From Nautilus pompilius (taxonomy: Eukaryota; Mollusca; Cephalopoda; Nautilida; Nautilidae), in contig JACATO010000689.1 of NCBI GenBank assembly GCA_018389105.1, forward strand, positions 852,501 through 916,500: a stretch of 64,000 bases of DNA, read 5' to 3'. A program made the position numbers and the translations under genes. Below are positions 46,585 through 59,799 of this stretch, in pieces; position 1 is the stretch's first letter, and every line of letters begins with the position of its first letter. A model generated the notes under the pieces. That model ran no database searches, was not told the origin of the DNA, and was given only the letters and a program-made list of their open reading frames with translations.

Positions 46585-49500
46585 GCTGGTGATATCAAAA
46601 GGATATTATCCTAGATCTTTGATAATAGCATCTATTGATTTTGTCTTTTAATCAGATACGCCGGTGTATCTCCAGACTATAATAAAAGCAGGAGGAAAAC
46701 TATTTCATAATTGTTGTTGTTTCTTCTCTTTCGCTGCACTTAACACTTTTCCGTTGGTTTGTTTATCGACGACATGAAATCTAGACGAAGTTATTTCGCA
46801 TTAGAAAATAGGGACAGAATTTCGCATTCGTCAAATAGAAAGTTGACTTTCACTGGTTTACTCAACAGCCTTGGTTAGGGAACTGACTATTAGGGATATC
46901 AGTTTGTTTCATTTTTAACTTTTTAAAATATCCCTTGATTTGAGTAACTGTAATTAGAGATCTTCAGTGACATTGGCGATGCGGCGTCCAGCTTCGAATG
47001 GGGCCCCCTAAGAGGATTTTCTCTCCCTAATTTTCCGGTCTACTCTAGAGGACCCTCCCTCCACAAATATAAAGTCACGCTCTTGACGTGAATCTGCTAC
47101 GTTCTCGAAAGAAGTATTAACACTGCACAAATATCTGAAAGGGGTACCAAAGGATTTAAAGACGCATTACAGTGCTTAAATCTGCATCAACGGTATTAAG
47201 CAAACTAACAGCAATTCTTAAACAGAAAGGAAAATAAGTAAATAAAAGAGTAGTGAAGACCGAGACCAGTTGTTACAGCATCAGCAATTCATCATTAAAC
47301 GGACAGACTGGCTATAATCTACGTCACACACATATATATATATGCATAATATCTGGCGCGATTATTTCTGGCCCCCGATCTCCCCTACAATTTATATTTC
47401 TTGTTTGTTTTTTAGTAGGCATAATAGAGAACTAATATAGACAGATGAGCGTTTAGCTTTGTGTAGATCTGAAAATAACTGCATATCCACTAATGTATTT
47501 TTTTAACAAATTAATTTTCATAAAATTGCGTATTAACGACGATACAGATGAGCATTATCGCCCTACAGCTAAACCCAAACGACTGCACGTAATAATGTGA
47601 CATGCGACATACAATACAAATTCGGAAACAGCTTAATGTCCATTTTTTTTTTTTTGGTATTTTATATAAAAGTAATTCTTTTCTTTAAAAAAAATATCTA
47701 AACTTACATTTCATTGCGTAACCTATGTTAACGTGCATTCGACTCTACAAAACTCTTGTCATCTTCTGTGGTTACTGTCACCCAGCCAGAAAACTATTTT
47801 TTTTTAAATGCAACTTTAAATATGAGATGGCTTTTTAGTAAGTAAAATTGTTTTAAGAAGTTGGGCAATATGTGTAATAGAGAAACAAAAACTATCTGTT
47901 AGCTACATCGGCATTAAAGACGTCAAAAATTGTAAGATGTTCTTAATATATGTAATCAGAAGTGGATAACACTAGAAGTATGCAGATTAACACGCGGTTG
48001 ACCAACGAGCGAGGGAGTGACATATTTAGATCAGTGTTATAAGTGGACGTATTTTACAAAGCGGCAGGGTTCCCGGCCCCTCGGTCATATTATCTGATTT
48101 GTTATCAACTGTTTTAATAAAGTTAACTGCGTCAAGAAGAAATAGACTGTTAACAGTCATTAAAAATAGTTATGCATACATGGTTGTCTGTCCCACTTTT
48201 TTAAGAAAGAAAGAAAACCCAGAGGGCGCGACTAAATTGAATAGTTCCCAGAACAATGAACGAAAGATGCCATTCAATCAAAGGAAGAACGTCTGGACCA
48301 CATCCATGATTTACCGGGCTACATCGTCGTGTACGCCTGCGTAGATGCTATCTGTAGCGTTTCTAGATCATTTTCCCTAGTGGTCACCTAACAAAGACTG
48401 TGTACCGCTCTTCTCGGATATTCCATGACTCCAGATCAGAGCGGCTCCCACATTATAAACAAGCTCCCGCACCCAGGTGTTTGCGTGTAATCTTCGTTCG
48501 AGGGGCGCGAGAGAGAGATGGAGAGAGAGATGGAGAGAGAGAGAGAGAGTGATGGGGAGAGAGAGATGGAGAGAGAGAGAGAGAGAGAGAGATGGGAGAG
48601 AGAGAGAGAGAGAGATGGAGAGAGAGAGTTAACAAATACCAAGCATCCTCAATCATTCCAATGCGACATAGCATTTAAAAACTCCACTCGGCGACCAGAT
48701 CCTTTAAGTGCGAAAAGCTCTTAGATGAGATAAAATGAGGGGGAAACTGTGCGAGATTGGGAAAAAAAACAGGTACATATAGATTTTTTCCCTTCACGCT
48801 TGGATTGTTTCTTCACCTGCATAAAAAAACCAGTTTACCTTCGCTCACCTGTGATTGCGGTTATTAAAAGTAAGAACATGAATAAATGTCATTATTTTCT
48901 GGGGATATCCAGAGTGTGTAAGATCCGTTTAGGGTCACTTGGCGCGGAGAATTGCTGATGTTTAATTCCCATAGGAAGAGAAATTTTGCTTGTTATCGTT
49001 GTTCGGGTAACGGGTTCCACATTTTACACCTTTATTCACCCGTGTACAGGTACAAGACATAAAAGAAAACGTCTAGAGATTCCGCCATTCTTTGTGAAGA
49101 AGCTACAGCAGATAACACGAGTGAATAACTATTTTCCGTGTGTCTTCTCATGATAAGTTAAACTTTCCTTTCTTTCTTAATTATCCAGTTCTGTTTAAAA
49201 AATTTTTTTTTATTTTCATCATCGCTGTGATAGTCTTCTAATCATCAGAACTATTCTCTGCATAAACCGGACCACAAGTTTCTTATTTGCTATCGCAGCC
49301 AGAGTGGGAGTGGCTGGAACAGACAAGGTCGCAGCCACCTCTAAACGCTTACTTTCTAGTGTCTACCGGACCGTGAAAAAAATGGCGACTCATCTTGACG
49401 ACCTGACAGGGATCAGACCATCTAGGCACGTGTGACAAGGTCCCTCCTCGTAGCTAGGTACATAGAGCAGAGCCACAGGCCAGGTCAGAGTATCAGTGCA

Positions 49501-49885
49501 CATTCTGCTTGGCTGCTTACAGAGACAGACTTCTCAGTTGCTTATATTACACGAATGTCATCTCATCCAATCTCAAAATGTATCATAGAATCTAAGCGTG
49601 AAATCAGTTGGAAATGGAAGTCATTGTAGGAAATATATTATCTTTCCGGCTCAAATTTAACTAATATTGTAATGAGAAACTATCTACCCCAGGAGTTTAG
49701 GTACCCACTGGCCTTTCGACCCTAAAATGTCACCAGTTTATTTTTAGATATTTTTTCAGGTATAACATTAACACAAGTGTTGTTCCCCAGGTAGTTTCGG
49801 GTACTCGCCTGCTGTTATCTTTTCAGTAAAAGCGTTGGTAGTAACCACCCTTGATCAGATTTGATGCCTGGCTCAGAGATAAGAC
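46585..49885. other. Unassigned upstream flank
   Basis: I see no recognised gene. It contains a second interrupted GA tract at 48509-48629. The sequence is less AT-rich and has more CpG than the introns of the USP54-like gene. Confidence 0.5.
48509..48629. repeat. Long interrupted (GA)n tract
   Basis: Over 120 bp almost pure purine on the plus strand, with ATGGAG and GATGGGG interruptions. Open frames of Glu/Arg or Ser/Leu across it are artefacts. Confidence 0.95.
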
Positions 49886-50127
49886 ATGCTACTCTCGCGG
49901 TATTATTACGTCCCGTATTTTCGTGCTTTCGTGTTCCTCATCCTGCCAGTTGGCTGCCTAGACTTGCACGGAACTTTTAAACTTATCACAGACCAGCAAT
50001 TATTTTTGACATCACCAGACTTAGATCTGATTAGTCTCTTATTTGTCCCCAAAGTTCAGCTTCTTCCGAGAAAGGCAACAAATCTCCATGATGCTTTTTT
50101 CGAAAATGATGCCACAGTTTCAGGTGT
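49886..50127 (+). CDS. Candidate first exon of a secreted or membrane protein, unidentified
   Basis: ATG at 49886 starts MLLSRYYYVPYFRAFVFLIL followed by PVGC, a hydrophobic h-region with short basic/aromatic lead that would pass as a signal peptide or signal anchor. The frame continues about 55 residues without low complexity to a possible donor, GTTTCAG|gtgtgt (50127/50128), in phase 1. I do not recognise the family, and no downstream exon was found on the plus strand. It may be a chance ORF. Confidence 0.3.
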
Positions 50128-52980
50128 GTATATTATAAAAGTTTCCCCTCACACAAAACAGATATTTATTTATCCAAAAAAACAAAAAACATGCATGAAA
50201 ATTCAAAAAAATGTTTTTCTTTTTTAAATTTTACATGCCGAGAACTCAGTCATCGCGGTAAAAGGTGATGGTGGTGCGAAGAACAGCGAGGCGGGTTCTT
50301 GGCTCCGCTAACAACACTTCATGGCTGCAGCTACATCTCGCCTCGTTGCACGACCATTTGTGACGTCATAAACCCTTTATTAGAGAGGTATTCGCTTCCG
50401 CCAAATAGAAGCTCGTTGGTTTGGTTTCTGGTCAGTTTCACAAAATTGAAATCACTCCCTGCGAATTCCTTTCTGGTTTTTTTTTTTTTTTTTTTTTATG
50501 ATTCGTGCGAAATATTTTACTGAGTTCTCTTCTCTTGGACGCATAATGACTCGGGAGGCGGATCGGATAGGGATGTGCAAGATCCAGAACAGAAAGGCCC
50601 CTATTCCACTCGTTCGGATTGTAGTAAGGGAAAGGGGAGGGCAGCAATGAAACTGCAATAATAGATTTTAAAATAATCTAGTTCAATACTAAGATATATC
50701 ACTAAGAGATATTTAATATAATTAACTTTACTCTTTATGGTTAGACCGGCAAACTGATTTTAAAGTGCCAATACGAGTAAATATGTGATTAACTTTAGTT
50801 CCAATGGTTTGAAAAATGTCGTGTAGTTAGCCAAATGATTCAAGAATCTCCCGCCATCCTCTCAGAGCACACGCGCAGAAAGACATATTGTGTGATGACA
50901 GTTTGTCAGCTTTCATATCGGGCTGCTTCACCCGTCACGTTCAGCTAACTCCCGCATCAGACTGATTGTGCATGCCCGCCCTGTCTGCCTGACGAGTCTT
51001 TCTCTCTCTTTCTCAGCTGACAGATAACGAGCGCAATACGAAGAGTGAAGCGAACCTGTCCATCCATCGCGAGCCGGTGATTCGGTCCGGCGACAGCCCG
51101 CCCACTAATAATCAAACTCCGAGTGACAGACCCCACCTCAGCAGGGGTAACTAACCATCTCTTTTCACCAGTTGACGAGGTCGCGAGGCCTCAACGGAGG
51201 CTTTTATCCGCTGATTTTCACGGTTCATTTGCCCCTTTTAAAAACTCAATAGTATAATTTTCTCACGGATCCAGTAGTTCTCAAAAGTCGGCGCCTTAAA
51301 ACATCGATTCCCGAAAGAAACTCTATGCTATTCTTCCTGACATTAAAAAAAAAACAACAACATGAAAATCGCTTTCCCCGTCCTATTTAGAAACGTAGAT
51401 TAGCCTAGCGTGTAGACCGAAGGCTTGCGTGCGGTGCCCCACTTACTATACAACTCTACAAACATTCGGCCAGAGAAAATTTGATTACAGAAAAACAGGC
51501 TTTAAAAGAAAAACGGAAATGAATTATTTGATTTATATTTAATAAATAATTTATCGAATATATCTCAAAGAACCATACTTTACTCTAAGGAACTAAAAAA
51601 ATATACGGTAACACGTGACACGGCGACAGCCCACATGATCTCAAAGTGAGGGCAAAAAGGTACAAGTTAGCGCGCTCTCAGCTACTTCAACACGAACATA
51701 CAACTTCATTTTTGTGTATTTCTTTTAAAAGAAAAGTTAAGTTTTTAACGAAAAGGGAAAACTTCTGATAGTCGTACGGCTGTTTAGCAGCATTAACAAA
51801 AAGTTCTATTATCAGATCATGTCATTAAATAGACGACAGGCTTATTTACAAATATTTATTGCCCAGCTTAACCCTAATTTTGTCGACTAATCTCTGTTTA
51901 TCTCTTATCGGTCCGGGAATCTAGTTTTGCTACGAGGGTTCTTGCCCAGCTGTAAAGCTGTTAACTGTGCCAGGCTCAAAGGGAGAACCTACACCCGATC
52001 CCCGGGTAAAAAACGAATCGTGACGTAGCGATGAAGTCCATGATTTTAACTGGAATGAAAACTGGTTCAATGTCCGTCGAAATCCCGATACATCTGACGG
52101 CCGTTCAGAGAAAACGTAAATACACGGAGCTAAGGGTTGGGGCTGAAATCATGTGTTACTGATAAACGTGGTTTGTTAATAATGTTGTTTTCATTTTTCT
52201 TAGAAATACCTCAACTACTGCAGTTTCTAATTCTTTGGAGGAGTTATCATTCAAACGTTTCAAAATCCGTGAGACAAGGAAAGCTGGCCCTGTCCGTCAG
52301 AGGAAACAAGATCTAACTATGACGTCAGTTCCGTCTACCCAGTCTCTAAATTTTTCTGCCGTTGTTTTACTTTTGCAGAATTCTATTTTTGTCGAATTGT
52401 TTGTTGGCATCGCTCGAGTTCACAAATAAGTGCAAATTTGTCGCTTAAGTCTTGTCTTTTTTGCCCTGCGCCAGTACTTCAGAAATCGGTTGTTTAGAAA
52501 ATATTCCAGGCGATAATTGCCACACGTGATCATCAAACTCTAAACAAGATACAGTTAGTTACTGGCAGCTGTCAGCAGTTTCCGTCGTGGTGACCAACTC
52601 AACACAGCGGATTGCGAATGGCGCTGGAAGATTTGTGACCTACTATTACAGCTGAATCCGGCGTCTCACACAAAAAACAAACAAAAAAAGCAATTAAAAC
52701 GCCTGGCTTCTTTCTTTTTTTACTATATATTAGTACCTGAACAACTTTTTTAAAATCATACAATTTATATGTGCATATTTCATATAAAACACCTACGCGT
52801 ACGGTATTGGAAATAAATTAAAGGAAAACATACAGAATAAGTAAAATAATGAGTAATTGCAACTAAGAGAGACGCATTTAATTCATACACTTGGATTATT
52901 TCAGAAAATATACAAAATCAAAATGGATACGTGGCATAGTGAGCGTAAGTATTTGGTACGCGAGCCATTTGCTTCATATA
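50128..52980. other. Unassigned CpG-containing region
   Basis: Moderately GC-rich around 50870-51240 with many CpGs, and could hold another promoter. No protein homology seen in either direction. A T-run lies at 50478-50498. Confidence 0.4.
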
Positions 52981-52984
52981 TACG

Positions 52985-53866
52985 AATAAATGTTGTTCCA
53001 AGTATTCTATAGCACTTTCCACAATTCATCGAAGGTGTTTGGTTGTTTGCCATATAAATATATCCCGAATGATGATCATATCAAGACTTTTTTCAGGCTA
53101 ATGCATCTTCGTGAGTGCTCCATCAGCCTCTTTACGTTCCAGAGAATAATCACACTGACGGTATCCTTGGTGGGGGGGGGGGTCATTGTCATGTTGGAAA
53201 ATTAATTCTCCCACTCGATAAGACATCTTCCCGAGTGAATGGTGTGATGAATGAGAGCCCGTTTGTACCAATCGGCAGCACCTTTGATTTTATAACCTCT
53301 TACACCGTTGGCTAACATAGAGCCCCACACTTGTATCGATCTACCCTACCATGCTTCACTGTAGCTTTGTATACTGCCTTCTGGTCCGCCTTCGAACAAA
53401 CTGCCATTAATTATTGTCAAGCAGTTCAAATACGGCCTCACCTGTAGAGAGAACCTTCTACTAGGTCTGTTCATCCCACTGCTTCATCTCTGCTGCCTGT
53501 TTCAACCTTGCTGTTTGGTTGCCTCTCTTCAGCAAAGGATTTCAGACAGCTACACGCCCATTGAGATTTCCTCGTACTAATGTGTTTGAAGAAACATTAA
53601 CACCTTTACTTTACAAGATCTCGCTGGATCGTCGTCTATCATGCAAAGAGCATATCCTAAAGTACTTTACATCACTTTAGAAGAGTTTGGGTTTTCTATC
53701 TATTGTCAACAGTAGCATTTTTGCGTATTCTCTTCAGAATCTTCTACGCAGCTCTTACCGAAACATGAAGTCGGGCTGCAATCTGCTACATGGGGTAGTT
53801 TTCACCATATAAGAGTTTGATTTCTATAAACTTATCATGTGATATTTCCCTTCCAGGAGCCATAGT
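52985..53866 (-). pseudogene. Tc1-like transposase relic
   Basis: On the minus strand MAPGREISHDKFIEIKLLYG and IAARLHVSV (N-terminal paired-type HTH) start at 53866. After several frameshifts, LIFQHDNDPPPHQG (second catalytic Asp in the QxDNDP box) and PEKSLDMI..IRDIFIW (region of the third catalytic acid, here altered) can be read near 53050-53200. Many stops; inactive. TIRs not identified. Confidence 0.8.
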
Positions 53867-55960
53867 ATTCGCCACACTACAATGATATCACTGTCTGTAC
53901 TTTTATAAGACCCTAGATGATGTTGTTGCAATGTTTATTTCTACGCTTTCAGCTGTGGCTCTTGACGCAAATTCTGTTCTCAAGTAAACCAGGAAGTTTT
54001 GAAAGACGAACTTGGAAAAAAATATATAATTTGGGAGTTGTTTGCAAGGAAATGGAGCAATCTCACTGGCATGCTCCTCAAGCGGTTGGCAGGTATGCAA
54101 AGGGACTTGGTGAACATCCATGTTTAAATATAGCATCACATAAACGAGGTCAACACTTCAGTGTCGTCTTGACCGTCGGCGCAGATTAGTATTCTACCCA
54201 GCAGTGCGACATCTTGAAACTGCTTGACATTGATGATAAGAAACAGACTGGGCCACGCGTCCCCTGGAACCAGAGATGTCAACTTCGCGAGAGTCAACCT
54301 GGTAAAGGGCAAATAATGAATAGATACCACCAACGAGACTGCTTAACATCTCAACCATGCAGCCTTTCCTTTTGTTTTATCAATTTTACGGCTCCGTTCT
54401 TCTATTCACGATTTATGTAGCAGTAAACATTCACAGAAACTAGTCTATTAATGGCGACCCAGACACGCACGGTATTACAGATGTTTGTCGGTCCTCCAGA
54501 ATTTCACAGTTTCTCCCGACTTCCCCGACCAGAAATTGGTTTAGTTTTTTTTTTTAAATCTTCCATTTTATATTAGTTTAGCGCAAACAAAGCAAACTTA
54601 CATTAACTCTTACACTTCTGTTGATCCGATTTAGTACGGAGATATCCGAAGGGGTGTTCGTTTACATCCGTTTGCAACTTTCCACGTTGTTCAGAAATCT
54701 ATAAAAGAATTTATTTTCATTTATAAATCGCGGTTAGCGGGCAGACAACGAAGCCCCGGAAAGAAGGGACGGTATCCCTATAAATTTCTGGAGACAGAAG
54801 AATGTTATCGTTCGAAATGGCGATAAAGCTTCAGCTATGTACAAGCATTTTACACGGACGGCAGCCATCTTTCCCGATAATGTTACCGCATATTATTAAA
54901 GTGAGAGAAAACAAATATAAACGCATTAGCTCCTGGTTTTCCATTCTGAGATCCCTTCATTTCGCTAGTTGATGAATCAAACGGTTGTAAGAACTTGGCT
55001 ATTTTTGTTAGGTTTGTTGATGGGAACTGTGAAGGGATCCTCTCCAAGATCCTGGACATGCCAAGATACAATATTTCCACAACAGAATCTCTTCGACACA
55101 ACTGAAAAGTGTTTCAAGTAAGTTAACATGCACATAAATATATACATACAAATCATATTTATAATATATGATCATGTTTAATTAATTAAATAACATATTC
55201 AGATCACCTATACACATGACACTGTCCCTAATAATTATTTAATAATTTTTTCAGAGACTGTGAACTTGCCTGGAAGGACCCGGTAGTCTGTTTTTAAACA
55301 ATATCATTGTTATGGTTGGACACCAAAACTCTGTTCTGACTAGGATCAGAGAGAAGCAGCCAGCAGGGTTTGATATAGGATGAATTTGTTATTTGGCAAA
55401 CCTAGATACCAAGACAGCTCTGGAGAAGCTTTCACTATTTTTGGCCCACATGCTGATTGAGATATATTTTTACTTCCGGCTAATATGTGCCATTTTTGCA
55501 ATGTACACAAATTATATTCAAATAAACCAATGTTGATATGGGTAAACTATTTAATTTCCAATTGAGATAGTTATTATATAAATAATATTCTTCATGACAG
55601 TGCCAAAGAATCAGAACATTACAAGATATCCCAATATTTTTGTGAAGTAGAGTCTAACCATATCTCAAAGCATGTACAAAGGAGATGACTCAATCTTGGC
55701 AGGTGCATCAAGCGGGACCTGGAATAACAGCCATCCCTGATGTCTTACATCACCAGCTGTGAAAATCTGGAGAAGAATGGGAGAGTGAAGACATGTGCAG
55801 TGCAGAGTACTTATCAAACAACAAAATGCACTTCTGCCTTCTCTGAATGAGCTCAACACCTTCTGTTCAGGTATTTTAATTTATAGTTATACAAAATCAG
55901 AAACACTGATACTGTTGAAGGTTATTTGTTTCTGTATGTATTGTACATGATGTATTAATT
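53867..55960. other. Unassigned region between transposon relics
   Basis: No gene or element recognised. It may include decayed parts of the flanking elements. Confidence 0.4.
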
Positions 55961-55967
55961 TCTTTAC

Positions 55968-56432
55968 GTGGCTGAAGTGAAAGCATGTTTCCTTTACCAG
56001 GAGATGCAGCGGCTGCTGAGGAAGTGTCTGGCTAAATTTGTCCAGATTGCTGTCATCAAAATACCTCCACTAACCGATGTTCCTTTCGGTGCTGCAAACA
56101 GTCAGCTTCCCATTGACCTCTCTGTTGACATCAAAGCCCAAGAGAACATCTCTCGGCTGGACAATAAACAACTCATCAACAGATTCTTCAAGTAAGTGGA
56201 TTGATGAACAAGTGGATTATCATTTATAAATTCTTAATTTTATATTCATATATTATATTACAATTGTTATCTATTTCATTTCACACTGTAACCTTATTAC
56301 TATATATGTGTGTTTCATTTCAGGTATGCCAGACTCTTCTAAGAGGAATTTTTTACCGTGATGCTGAAGAAACTCCCTTTCCCTGATCCAGAACAGAGAA
56401 ATTACCAAACATCAAACTTAGGTACAGCGTTT
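55968..56432 (+). pseudogene. hAT-related (BED-type) gene fragment with a GT-AG intron, disrupted
   Basis: Acceptor tttaccag, then EMQRLLRKCLAKFV and a domain running to RLDNKQLINRFF, donor AA|gtaagt at about 56192. A 130-bp intron ends tttcatttcag at 56323. The next exon continues KYARLF, a TAA stop, then EEFFTVMLKKLPFPDPE. The order and spacing resemble the LL..KFV / LP / F..AA..Y...K.LPF.DP region of hAT-derived BED-domain proteins found in many animal genomes. The in-frame TAA at 56340 breaks it. Confidence 0.55.
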
Positions 56433-57633
56433 AAATTCAATTCAAATAATGTAAAAACAATGTAAATTAGTTTTTAGATGTTAGTTTATCCATGTTCCTA
56501 ATATATTGTGTAAGAAATTACCTTTTATTTGCTTGAATGTTTGTTTCTTCTATAATTGTATTTGATATGATATTTTAAATGATAAAAAAAAACAACCTGG
56601 AACACAATGAATCTTAAAAGAACTGAAAATATGTTGTTTAAAATCATGTATAAGCAGGTATTAACTTAATTTTGGGTTTTTTTTTTTTCAAATTTATGAA
56701 TCCAACTTTAAAAAAAAAAATTACTTCCTGTTTGTTCAATGCATATCTTCTGCTTTCTTTTTATGGCTAAGGCTTGACACCTCTGCAAACATGCATGACT
56801 TCCGAGTGGTAATGCTGTCATCAAATTATTGGTGTCTTCACAGACCAATCAATTGATGCAACCACATGCATCTATAAGTACGGCTGTCATTGCAACTAGT
56901 AAAGCCGATACTTACTGGTAACTACTCTAAACTTCTGATTCGTGCGCAATTTAATGGTGGTTTGCCGAGTCCAGCTGTATGGCGAAGCCACTGGAAAACA
57001 GTAAAGACTTCTTCAAGGCCATGCAGAAACTGTCTAAGGGCATCACCATCGCTAAAAACGATCAGTATAATTTTCTTTATTTTACAAACATTGGACAAAT
57101 TCCCTTGACGTCAGAACTCTGCGATATAAGGTATTATGCCATCAACTATATCGGCCTTTACGATTCGAGATCAAAGGTGATATATCTGCTGTGACGTAAC
57201 ACTACCTACGGTTTACGTTCAACAGTATGAAATAGAATCAGCTATGACATGTATGCTATTGCAGTAGGCGTTTGCGTGTCTTTGCAATACAGGTGGTTTT
57301 TTTTGTTTCTACAGGTCAATGCCAGCATCCCTTAAAGTCATATATCGATGGATGTTCTTCGAAGTGATTAAATATTCATCAACCTCTCGTATTGTGTTGA
57401 TTAACTGTGTTACTGTGATGTCCCTGTAAAGTTATCAATGTTTTTAGCTACTTTTTAAACTCCAAAACAGAATCGTTGTTGTTGTTGCGAGGAATTTCTC
57501 GTTTGTTCATTTTGAAATGATCGGTACATATTTTCACATCGCCTCTCTCTGACGGTAGCAGTGTTCGACGCACTGACTTGTTTCGTGAGGCTGAATCAGA
57601 AGTTCTCTGTGCGCGCGCGCGCTAGATACAGCA
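56433..57633. other. Unassigned region
   Basis: A short open frame at 56979-57194 on plus (MAKPLENSKDFFKAMQKL...) has ordinary composition but no recognised family. It may be a further piece of the fragment upstream. GC dinucleotide run at 57610-57622. Confidence 0.35.
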
Positions 57634-58092
57634 TAATTCCTTTAATCCGGCAGGCACCTAACTGAACCACATAGATGCCGGATTAGGGAATGTGCCGGTT
57701 TATATTCACACAGTTAAATAATAGACGCATTTTACCTATAATGCAGGAAATCACAATAACAACAACTCACTTGTAATAGTAATGCAAAGCAATAATGTAA
57801 TAAAAACTCACCTAAATTAAGTGAAGAAGGCACAGTAGCGCGGAACCATAGGGCTGATGTTAACAAAATTCTCTTTTTCATTCCGCGGCTGGTTGAAGGG
57901 GCTGTCCTTTGACAATAATATAAAGTAAATGGAGAAACGTGGAACATAAAATGTTTTTGCAGAGCGTTAAATATCCAAAACACGCACCGGCGAGCGTGGA
58001 AGGTGACTGGTTCACAATGCTGCATAACGGTGATAAATTACACTAGTTCGGCCTGGTTCCGGTACATTGGAAGTGCCGGATCACAGGCTGCA
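57634..58092. mobile_element. MITE-like element with inverted ATCCGGCA ends
   Basis: Left end TTTAATCCGGCAGGCACC and inner GCCGGATTA; right end read inward TGATCCGGCACTTCC. About 460 bp, no transposase. The repeated 'CCGGCA / TGCCGG' subterminal motifs at both ends mark a DNA-transposon-derived element; the superfamily is not assignable by eye. Confidence 0.5.
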
Positions 58093-58593
58093 AGTAGTGT
58101 TCGCGAAGATCGGGGTGAAACTTAAAACTGCAGTGTTATTTCTACGCATTGCCACGTCGATTGGATCTCTAGCGATGTAATTTTTCCAGCGATTTCTAAG
58201 ATCCATAAGCAAATGCATGACAAGACTCAGACTTCCTCTTTTCAAATACTCTACTAATATGTTCCAGATTACCTCTGCATATTTGCTACATCAACGACCG
58301 ATATAATGTTGCTCCTTTTCGTGATGTAGTTCCTCGATAAAATGGCAGATTTCTTCCATAACTACAACTTAAACCGGTGGCCAACTAATTCTACCTCTGT
58401 ACAATCTCTCTTTGTTCAGACTAAGCCGACGACACAGCAGTCCGTAATGTACCGAATCGTTTATTTCATTAACTGCTGAGATTTCAGTCGACATAAATCA
58501 TCATTCATTGAAGAAGTGATCCATTTCGATGACAGCGTGACAAGTTTCACGCACCACAAGCTGCTTCTCATGGCGGTAGGCAGAAATAATTCA

Positions 58594-58683
58594 ATTCGAA
58601 CAACCGGAATTAGCAGCAGCCTTCTGTTTTATCACGTGAGTGAGGATCAATGGCTTTAAGGAATCCCGGCGTCGACCAGCTGT
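58594..58683 (-). CDS. Possible terminal coding exon, unidentified
   Basis: A strong minus-strand acceptor (gttttcttttacag at about 58684) is followed by an open frame to a stop: GRRRDSLKPLILTHVIKQKA then AANSGCSN. It is basic and free of low complexity but not recognised, and no upstream partner exon has been found. Upstream on this strand is a CA microsatellite. Confidence 0.25.
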
Positions 58684-58716
58684 AAAAGAAAACAAAAACA
58701 CATGTATTGTATGTAC

Positions 58717-58780
58717 AACACACACACACACACGTAGACACAAACAAGCACACGCATACACACATACATACACAGACACA
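58717..58780. repeat. (CA)n-rich microsatellite
   Basis: Interrupted CA dinucleotides. Confidence 0.9.
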
Positions 58781-59799
58781 TCTGATTTATGTAGATGAAA
58801 TGTCATCACTAACATGTATGCTACAGCACACAAGTTTGGACAGCATTTTAAAATTTTAACTTATAGATCCATTGCTAGCTATGAATTTACAAAAATGATA
58901 GTTTTATTTACGAGAGTATATTTTCCTAGTATTACCAAATAATAATAATAATTTAAAAACTAGAAATTCCTGCTAAAACAAAACAATGTCGAGAATTTAA
59001 AAAAAAAAAATGTAGGAACACAAAGATATCGATAGTTTAGTAAATTCTGTTTGGATTTATGGATAAATAAAAATCTAATTATCACTAATGCATAAATCAA
59101 ATAGAAAATAACTAAAAATGCAAACTTAGATTCCTTGTATATATAGAAGCGGATGCACGTGATCCATGCTGGCCGGTGCAGGAAAAGTGTCGTTCTGGTA
59201 AAAGTTCTTCCCCCAAAGAATATCGATGAAATGATTACTTTCTCTGTGCGATGTTCAATGGAAATCAGGCGAAGTTTTCTGGGAAATAATTTTTCTAGAA
59301 GACGGTTCTTTTGTAGATCCTTGGTTTGTCAGGCCCGATCAACAGCGGGCGACCGGGAAAGGCAGGTTTGTTGGAAGCAGACGATGGTTTGCTACAATTA
59401 TGCAAATATTTAAAGTTTCCCATTACTTAAGTTTAGGTAGTGACAATTCTTGACGGAGGAAGGGACACGAATGGAGTTTCTAAACATCTTTTTGCCTATG
59501 GCTCCCCTTTAAACTTCTTCTATGTATTTATGTCCCGTTGTCGATTCAAGGTCCAGGAAATGACTCATACGAAACGAGCCAAAAAACTGAACGAGGGGGG
59601 GGGGTGTGTGTGGCTACTATTAACTGTGGTCCACAAATGGGATACATATACTGTATAGCTCACTTTGAGAAACGCTGGCGTATGCGACCGAAATGACCTA
59701 AATAACGGTGTAAGCAGTCTCCGCCGACTGGGCCACAGAGAGCGTAGCGAGCAAGGAACGTTCCAAAAGGTCTAGTCAGGGACGTGTCTAGCAAGACCG

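Noticed and set aside
48436..48724. Ser/Leu- and Glu/Arg-rich ORFs
   Set aside because: Translation of a GA/CT dinucleotide tract.
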